From Nanobdellota archaeon (GTDB taxonomy: Archaea > Nanobdellota > Nanobdellia > Woesearchaeales > GW2011-AR15), in NCBI GenBank assembly GCA_018815145.1, contig JAHIYL010000226.1, positions 1-5,447 of the forward strand: DNA of 5,447 nucleotides. The letters run 5' to 3'. Positions 1 to 4,458 of the stretch are shown here, in pieces. Under the pieces are notes generated by a model. The model searched no databases, was not told the DNA's origin, and saw only the letters and a list, made by a program, of their open reading frames with translations. Position 1 is the stretch's first letter, and every line of letters begins with the position of its first letter. The position numbers and the translations under genes were made by a program.

Positions 1-63
1 AAAGACTATAAGACAATTGAAATGATAAGGAATTGGAATGAATCTTTCTACGAATCAAAATGA
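1..63 (+). CDS. C-terminal end of an unidentified upstream gene (partial)
   Basis: Reading frame 1 is open from the first base of the window for 20 codons and ends in TGA at 61-63. The tail begins KDYKTIEM and ends FYESK. It is too short to assign to a family. The main reason to accept it as coding is that its stop codon overlaps the ATG at 60 in an ATGA arrangement, the same 4-base overlap seen at the next two junctions downstream. That pattern implies the operon began further left and that the phosphatase gene at 60 is translationally coupled to this one. It could be a chance open stretch, because 20 codons is weak statistical evidence. Confidence 0.5.
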   Translation, partial: KDYKTIEMIRNWNESFYESK

Positions 64-692
64 TGCTCTTTTTTGACGTTGACGGAACACTATTTGACAT
101 ATCAAGGCGATTTTATTTTGTATATAAGAAAATTGTGACTGGTTTTGGTTACAAATGTCTGGATTATGATGAGTACTGGTCACTCAGAAAGAACAACCGA
201 ACAACAAAGGATATTTTTCTAATGAGTGGGACCGAGGAGCTTTTACAGGCATATTACGAGCAAAGACGACAGGAATTTGAGAGATTATATACAATAATCA
301 AATGTGATAGGTTGATTGTGCACCCTTCTCTATTAAGTGACCTTAAGAAAAAAAAACATAAATTGGTTATTGTTTCAGCAAGAGACAATAAAGAAAATTT
401 ATTAAGAGAACTTGAGTTCAACAAGATTGATATGTATTTTGACACTGTCCTGACAACACCAATGTTTTCAACTGCAAAAGATAAGGTAAACGCAATTACA
501 TTGAATTTTAAGGATCTATCTAATAAAGATATAATAATCGGAGATTCCGAATCTGACATATTAGCTGGAAAGGCCTTAAAAATAAAAACAATAGCTGTTC
601 TTTCTGGCATTCGGAATAAGGATACTCTGGCAGAGTTGGAACCGGACATGATAGTACATACTGTAAATAATATCAGAGAGGTGATTTTGTGA
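60..692 (+). CDS. HAD-superfamily phosphatase (phosphoglycolate phosphatase-like)
   Basis: A 210-residue haloacid dehalogenase hydrolase with all four HAD motifs visible. Motif I is DVDGT at residues 6-10, with nucleophile Asp6 and acid/base Asp8. Motif II is the Ser at 106 in VIVSARDN. Motif III is a Lys at about 140-142. Motif IV is GDSESD at 161-166, with Asp162 and Asp166 as likely Mg2+ ligands. The roughly 80 residues after motif I form a helical cap as in the phosphoglycolate phosphatase/PGMB group. Family chemistry is Mg2+-dependent phosphate-ester hydrolysis in the cytoplasm; the substrate cannot be read from sequence. Two consecutive ATGs (60 and 63) could start it. No good Shine-Dalgarno precedes them, which fits coupling to the upstream stop. 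The gene ends in a GTGA overlap with the aminotransferase. In this locus the likely substrate is a sugar phosphate. It could be an alternative heptose-bisphosphate 7-phosphatase, but it looks unlike GmhB. Confidence 0.85.
   Translation: MMLFFDVDGTLFDISRRFYFVYKKIVTGFGYKCLDYDEYWSLRKNNRTTKDIFLMSGTEELLQAYYEQRRQEFERLYTIIKCDRLIVHPSLLSDLKKKKHKLVIVSARDNKENLLRELEFNKIDMYFDTVLTTPMFSTAKDKVNAITLNFKDLSNKDIIIGDSESDILAGKALKIKTIAVLSGIRNKDTLAELEPDMIVHTVNNIREVIL
678..685 (+). promoter_or_regulatory. Strong Shine-Dalgarno for the GTG start of the aminotransferase
   Basis: GAGGTGAT lies inside the end of the phosphatase gene and is complementary to the 3' end of 16S rRNA. GAGG ends 7 bases before the GTG at 689. 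It supports the non-ATG start, which overlaps the preceding TGA (GTGA). The archaeal and bacterial anti-Shine-Dalgarno share this sequence, so it does not separate the two domains. Confidence 0.75.
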
Positions 693-1816
693 AGGTAGAA
701 TATCTCGCACTTAAGGCTGAAAACCTCCAATATAGAGAAGAAATAATCGATAGAATCAATCAAGTTTTGGATACATCATTATTTATTTTGGGACCGGAGA
801 CAGAAGAATTTGAAAACAATATCTCATCAATGCTGAATGTAACGCATGTAATTGGTGTAAATTCCTGCACAGATGCATTATTCCTTGCATTGAAAGCAAT
901 TGACATTAAAGAGTCTGACGAGGTTATAGTGCCGGCAAATTCTTTCCTGTCCTCGGCAACCAGTATAACAAATGCAGGGGGCAAACCTGTTTTTATTGAT
1001 ATTAAAGACAACTATCTTATTGATGAGGGACTGATAGAAAAAAAGGTAACCAAGCGAACAAAAGCAATAATTCCTGTTCATCTGACAGGCAAACCCTGTA
1101 ACATGGACCGGATCTGTTCAATGGCAAAAAAGTATGATCTGCATGTCATAGAGGATTGCGCCCAAGCAGTAATGGCAAAATGGAAGGGAAAATATGTTGG
1201 AACTTATGGCTTATGCGGTTGTTTCAGTCTTCACCCACTAAAGAATCTCTCTGCATGCGGAGATGGTGGTTTCATTACCACTAATGATGAAACCCTTTAT
1301 AATAGATTGCTTCAGATTAGAAATATCGGTCTGAAGAACAGAAATGAATCTGATATTATTGGATTTAATTCTCGGCTGGACTCTTTACAGGCAGCAATTG
1401 TGAATGTGAAGTTGAAGTACATTGATGAAATTACTCATAAACGAAGACAGAATGCAAATCTTTACTACAAATTACTGTCAAAACTGAATTGCAAATCAAT
1501 TAAATACATCCCTCAGGATGCAGATGATGAGTTTTCAGTGTTTCATACCTTTGTTATCAGAGCAGAAAATAGAGATGAATTAGCTGAATTCTTAAAAGAA
1601 GAAGGTGTTGAAACAAAAATTCATTATCCTATTCCTATCCATAAACAAAATTGCTATTCTTCAGCAGGTGCACAGGTTCTAAGCAATGTTGAAGAACAGG
1701 CCAGAGAAATTATTTCTTTGCCAATACATCAGTTCCTGACAAGACAACAAATTGAGTTTGTATGTCAGAAGATTGAGATGTTTTATAAACAAAAAGCGGT
1801 TACTTACAAAAAATGA
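689..1816 (+). CDS. DegT/DnrJ/EryC1/StrS-family PLP-dependent sugar aminotransferase
   Basis: A 375-residue fold-type I aminotransferase of the normal length for nucleotide-sugar aminotransferases. Family members transfer the amino group of glutamate to a keto sugar-nucleotide in the cytoplasm. The N-terminus (KVEYLALKAENL) matches the usual family opening, supporting the GTG start at 689. Visible motifs are: VNSCTDALFLAL at 58-69, a variant of the usual SGTDAL phosphate-binding loop with Cys60 where Gly is typical; VPANSFLSSA at 81-90; IEDCAQA at 154-160, whose Asp156 should contact the pyridine nitrogen of PLP; FSLHPLKNLSACGDGG at 179-194, whose Lys185 is the expected Schiff-base lysine; and GFNSRLDSLQAAI at 225-237, typical of the family. 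All catalytic residues look intact. The position of the keto group (C3 or C4) and the sugar cannot be told by eye. It overlaps both neighbours by 4 bases. In a heptose operon it may make an amino sugar for the same glycan; that link is context only. Confidence 0.93.
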   Translation: MKVEYLALKAENLQYREEIIDRINQVLDTSLFILGPETEEFENNISSMLNVTHVIGVNSCTDALFLALKAIDIKESDEVIVPANSFLSSATSITNAGGKPVFIDIKDNYLIDEGLIEKKVTKRTKAIIPVHLTGKPCNMDRICSMAKKYDLHVIEDCAQAVMAKWKGKYVGTYGLCGCFSLHPLKNLSACGDGGFITTNDETLYNRLLQIRNIGLKNRNESDIIGFNSRLDSLQAAIVNVKLKYIDEITHKRRQNANLYYKLLSKLNCKSIKYIPQDADDEFSVFHTFVIRAENRDELAEFLKEEGVETKIHYPIPIHKQNCYSSAGAQVLSNVEEQAREIISLPIHQFLTRQQIEFVCQKIEMFYKQKAVTYKK

Positions 1817-2835
1817 GTCCATTTTATATCAATAAGGACAGTAAAGCTTTGTTAGATCCTATTTTCTCTGTCCTCTCCTCTCTCTCGGTCCTTGTCATCG
1901 GCGACACAATCATAGACCATTACATCTTTGCTCTACCGAAAGGAAGGGCTGTCAAAGACCCAATTCTCTCCGTTGAGTTCAAGTATCAGGAGAAATATGC
2001 AGGAGGCATACTCGCAATAGCCAACCATATCAGTTCCTATGTGAAAGAAATCAAGCTTGTGACACTTGTAGGCGCTAAGAAAAGCAATATAGATTTCATC
2101 AAAAAGTCCATGGGTCAGAACATACATCTCCAGACATTCTTCAAGCCGAGCTCCCCTACGACAGTAAAGAAAAGATACATAGATTCCTACAGGAACCACA
2201 AGCTCTTCAAGATAGAGTATATGGATGACAGGCTTATCAGGCCGGAGCTGACCAAGGAGATATGCGAATATCTCTCCCAGGAAATTCCAAAGCATGACCT
2301 TGTCCTTGTGGGTGATTTCGGACATGGCTTCCTTAATCAGGAGATTCGATCAGTTATAGAGAATAAGTCAAAATTTCTCTCCATCAATGTCCAATCAAAC
2401 AGCGCAAACATGGGCTATAACTATGTGAACCACTACAAGCATCCTGATTTTATGACAATGGATGAGCAGGAAGTCAGGCTGCCATTGATGAAGCGCTTTG
2501 ATGATATTGAAAATGTCATCCGGGACTTCCATTCAACATTCGGTCATCAGAAGTTCCTGGTGACTCTCGGGAAAAAAGGTGTGCTTTACTATAATGAAGG
2601 CAAGATACATCATGCACCAATCCTAATAACGGATGTGGTTGATACTGTGGGTGCTGGAGATGCAGTCTTCGCGCTTAGCTCTCTTTTTGTCTATACCAAT
2701 GCTGGAAACGACCTTATCCTCTTCATCGCGAACTGTGCCGGCGGCATAAAATCTAACATCATGGGCAACAAGGAATCTGTCACAAAAGAAAAACTCATAA
2801 AATTCATCGAGGAGCTGCACAATGAACTGGAATGA
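1813..2835 (+). CDS. PfkB-family sugar-phosphate kinase, HldE/RfaE kinase-domain type (probable heptose 7-phosphate kinase)
   Basis: A 340-residue ribokinase/PfkB-fold kinase. The sugar-binding N-terminal motif is VLVIGDTIIDHY at 26-37, the GG motif is at 64-65, VTLGKKGV at 250-257 leads toward the nucleotide site, and DTVGAGDAV at 277-285 is the PfkB signature 2 with catalytic base Asp283 and the anion hole GAGD. VGDFGHGF at 166-173 corresponds to the SDYGKG region of HldE. The stretch from about 188 to 224 (INVQSNSANMGYN, then DEQEVRLP) resembles a family in which this kinase is normally joined to an HxGH nucleotidyltransferase. Expected reaction: ATP-dependent phosphorylation of glycero-manno-heptose 7-phosphate at C1. 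This follows from family resemblance and from the isomerase and nucleotidyltransferase next door. ATG at 1813 overlaps the previous stop (ATGA) with no evident Shine-Dalgarno, so translation is probably coupled; there is no other in-frame Met before residue 100. GC is clearly higher here than in the flanking genes. Another sugar phosphate is possible. Confidence 0.88.
   Translation: MSPFYINKDSKALLDPIFSVLSSLSVLVIGDTIIDHYIFALPKGRAVKDPILSVEFKYQEKYAGGILAIANHISSYVKEIKLVTLVGAKKSNIDFIKKSMGQNIHLQTFFKPSSPTTVKKRYIDSYRNHKLFKIEYMDDRLIRPELTKEICEYLSQEIPKHDLVLVGDFGHGFLNQEIRSVIENKSKFLSINVQSNSANMGYNYVNHYKHPDFMTMDEQEVRLPLMKRFDDIENVIRDFHSTFGHQKFLVTLGKKGVLYYNEGKIHHAPILITDVVDTVGAGDAVFALSSLFVYTNAGNDLILFIANCAGGIKSNIMGNKESVTKEKLIKFIEELHNELE
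2809..2814 (+). promoter_or_regulatory. Shine-Dalgarno for the isomerase gene
   Basis: GAGGAG, ending 7 bases before the ATG at 2822, lies within the last codons of the kinase gene. It fixes the isomerase start and shows that the 14-base overlap between the two genes is real and not an annotation artefact. Confidence 0.75.
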
Positions 2836-3379
2836 ATACAAAAACCTGATAGCAGAACTTCTGGATAAGCTTGTGTTCGACAAAGAGATCCTCCGGATAC
2901 TCAAAGATTCAATTAAGAACAATCAGAAGATATTCATTGCCGGAAACGGCGGCTCTGCTGCAAACGCAGCCCATCTCTCCTGCGACCTCTCCCTCGGTGC
3001 AAACAAAGACTGGAAAGAAAACTCAAATAGATACAAAGCAATTCCTTTGACTGAGAATACACCTTATCTTCTTGCAATTGCAAATGACACAGATTATTCA
3101 CAGGTCTTCAAACAGCAGCTGATAAATCTTGCTTCCAAAAATGATATCCTGATTGCAATATCCGGTTCAGGAAACAGCCCTAACATATTGGAAGCTGTGC
3201 AATACTCAAAAGAAAAAGGCATGATTACGATAGGTATAAGTGGCTATGATGGCGGAAAGCTAAAAAAACTGTCTGACTTCAATGTCCATGTTGAATCAAT
3301 GTGCATGGAGGCGTGTGAAGATGTACACTGTGTTTTCAGCCATTTCCTTGCAACCTGGCTGAGAGAGAATTCTGATTGA
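2822..3379 (+). CDS. gmhA: GmhA-like phosphoheptose (sedoheptulose 7-phosphate) isomerase, SIS domain
   Basis: A 185-residue single SIS-domain protein, close to the roughly 190 residues usual for GmhA. GmhA isomerises sedoheptulose 7-phosphate to glycero-manno-heptose 7-phosphate, the first step of nucleotide-heptose synthesis, in the cytoplasm as a tetramer. The phosphate-binding loop GNGGSAANAAH is at 41-51, and ISGSGNSPNILEA at 113-125 is the second SIS phosphate motif. E. coli GmhA binds zinc with His61, Glu65, Gln172 and His180. By motif alignment the equivalents here are His51, Asp55, Glu166 and His174, so two ligands are conservatively changed, and the 8-residue spacing of the last pair is kept. 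HxxxD and EDVH forms are familiar among GmhA-like proteins of glycan clusters, so activity is expected. The gene overlaps the kinase by 14 bases and is last in the plus-strand operon. GC falls sharply after about position 3000 inside the gene. DiaA-like SIS proteins are the main alternative, but the context argues for GmhA. Confidence 0.9.
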   Translation: MNWNEYKNLIAELLDKLVFDKEILRILKDSIKNNQKIFIAGNGGSAANAAHLSCDLSLGANKDWKENSNRYKAIPLTENTPYLLAIANDTDYSQVFKQQLINLASKNDILIAISGSGNSPNILEAVQYSKEKGMITIGISGYDGGKLKKLSDFNVHVESMCMEACEDVHCVFSHFLATWLRENSD

Positions 3380-3383
3380 CTCT

Positions 3384-4457
3384 TTACTGTTTTTCAAGAA
3401 GTTCAATTTTTAACTGTTCAAAATCCTTTCCCTTAACATCAATATACTTTGCATCAATATTCTCTGCAAATGATTTGTCATCCATACTGTCACCAAACAC
3501 AATAATTGCACCATAATCCTCTTTACACTTATTCATCTTTTCCAACGCATCATTGAACATGTCAACAGAGGGTTTTCTTTTTGTCCTTTCCTTGACATAA
3601 CTCATATCAAAAGCCATTTTTTCCTTATTATTTTCGTAAAACTCTCTGTCTGCATCTGGACAGAACCCCCATTGATTAATATTAATGCCTTTTTGCTTCA
3701 ATAAATTATCAATGTGACTATTTATCTCTTTCACTCTTTCTTCATCAAAAAGGCCTCTTGCTACCCCTCCCTGATTGGTCACAACAATAAAATCACAGTC
3801 ATTTGTTGAATTCATGTGCAAGAGCAGATTTATCAGATCATGATTTAGTTGCACCTGCTCTTTCCAATCCTTGTCTTTTCCCAAAAAATCCACATTTTCA
3901 ATGATTGTACCGTCTCTGTCCAAGACAACAAGCATTTTCTTCAGCTCAATTGATCTGATATACTTAATAAGTTCTGTTGTTGAAAGCTTCTCGTCTTTTG
4001 TAAATACAATCTTTCCTCCAACTGATTCTATTGCTTTTTTCTCTCTTGTTATTCCTGGTGTTGTCTTGCCAACATAATCCGGTCCCTTGATATAAAAATT
4101 CGGCCTCAGTATCTCTATCAGTTCTTCCGCCCCCTTATATCTACTGATAATGACATAATCTACTGATTCAAGCTGGCTGACAGAATACGCCCGTATATTT
4201 TCAGAAAATATGGGCCGGCCATTTGCTTTTCTTTGTCCTGTATGCTCATCTGATGTTATTGCCACGACCAATATATCACAGCTTTTCTTGGCAGAATCCA
4301 GATGCTTCATGTGGCCTGGATGGAGAAGATCATAGCCGCCTACACAGAGACCAACAGTTTTACCTGCTTTCTCCAGAGTTTTGATTATAGCAACCAGTTT
4401 GTCCTCTGATACAATTTTTTTAGTATAATATTTTTCCAGACCATTAATTTTGAACAT
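3384..4457 (-). CDS. Fusion: HldE-type nucleotidyltransferase (N-terminal) plus GmhB-like HAD phosphatase (C-terminal)
   Basis: A 357-residue two-domain enzyme. Residues about 20-170 are an HxGH cytidylyltransferase-like domain of the HldE C-terminal type: CVGGYDLLHPGH ends in His46-Pro-Gly-His49, IKGPDY is at 123-128, and the KLSTTELIKYI stretch at 157-167 resembles the ISSTSI-type motif. Such domains join heptose 1-phosphate to a nucleotide (ADP in HldE) and release pyrophosphate. Residues about 174-345 are a HisB/GmhB-like HAD phosphatase: LDRDGTI at 179-185 with Asp180 and Asp182, VVTNQGGVARG at 225-235, Lys295 in RKPS, and GDSMDD at 322-327. GmhB removes the 7-phosphate of heptose 1,7-bisphosphate, the step just before nucleotidyl transfer, so the fusion joins consecutive steps. 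The GmhB zinc loop is mostly lost: of the usual Cys-x-His and Cys-x-Cys only Cys266 remains. The ATG at 4455-4457 is one base after the flippase stop and has a GAGGA Shine-Dalgarno. The activated nucleotide is not determinable by eye. Confidence 0.92.
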   Translation of the reverse strand: MFKINGLEKYYTKKIVSEDKLVAIIKTLEKAGKTVGLCVGGYDLLHPGHMKHLDSAKKSCDILVVAITSDEHTGQRKANGRPIFSENIRAYSVSQLESVDYVIISRYKGAEELIEILRPNFYIKGPDYVGKTTPGITREKKAIESVGGKIVFTKDEKLSTTELIKYIRSIELKKMLVVLDRDGTIIENVDFLGKDKDWKEQVQLNHDLINLLLHMNSTNDCDFIVVTNQGGVARGLFDEERVKEINSHIDNLLKQKGININQWGFCPDADREFYENNKEKMAFDMSYVKERTKRKPSVDMFNDALEKMNKCKEDYGAIIVFGDSMDDKSFAENIDAKYIDVKGKDFEQLKIELLEKQ

Positions 4458-4458
4458 C

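Noticed and set aside
254..763. A 169-codon open frame on the minus strand
   Set aside because: It lies antisense across the phosphatase gene and into the aminotransferase gene, and shows no recognisable motif. The plus-strand frame carries all HAD motifs.
760..1081. Two short open frames on the minus strand (760-1011 and 878-1081)
   Set aside because: Both are antisense to the well-conserved N-terminal half of the aminotransferase and have no family resemblance.
1859..1893. Pyrimidine-rich tract in the plus strand
   Set aside because: It falls in frame in the kinase gene and encodes a Ser/Leu/Val-rich stretch leading into the first strand of the kinase fold, so coding explains it.
1933..2325. 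A 130-codon open frame on the minus strand
   Set aside because: It is antisense to the kinase gene. The plus-strand kinase motifs account for the region, and the composition of the antisense product looks random.
2623..2922. A 99-codon open frame on the minus strand
   Set aside because: It covers the kinase-isomerase overlap, where both plus-strand genes have clear motifs and a Shine-Dalgarno.
3366..3373. 8-base palindrome AGAATTCT near the end of the isomerase gene
   Set aside because: It has no loop and no adjacent T-run, so it does not make a terminator hairpin; a palindrome of this length is expected by chance.
3933..3935. Possible internal start (Met175) producing the phosphatase domain alone
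   Set aside because: The Met sits directly before the DRDGT motif, but only a weak purine-rich stretch precedes it on the minus strand, so separate translation is not supported.
3871..4077. A 68-codon open frame on the plus strand
   Set aside because: It is antisense to the domain junction of the fusion protein; its Ser/Phe/Ile-rich product is what AT-rich antisense DNA gives.
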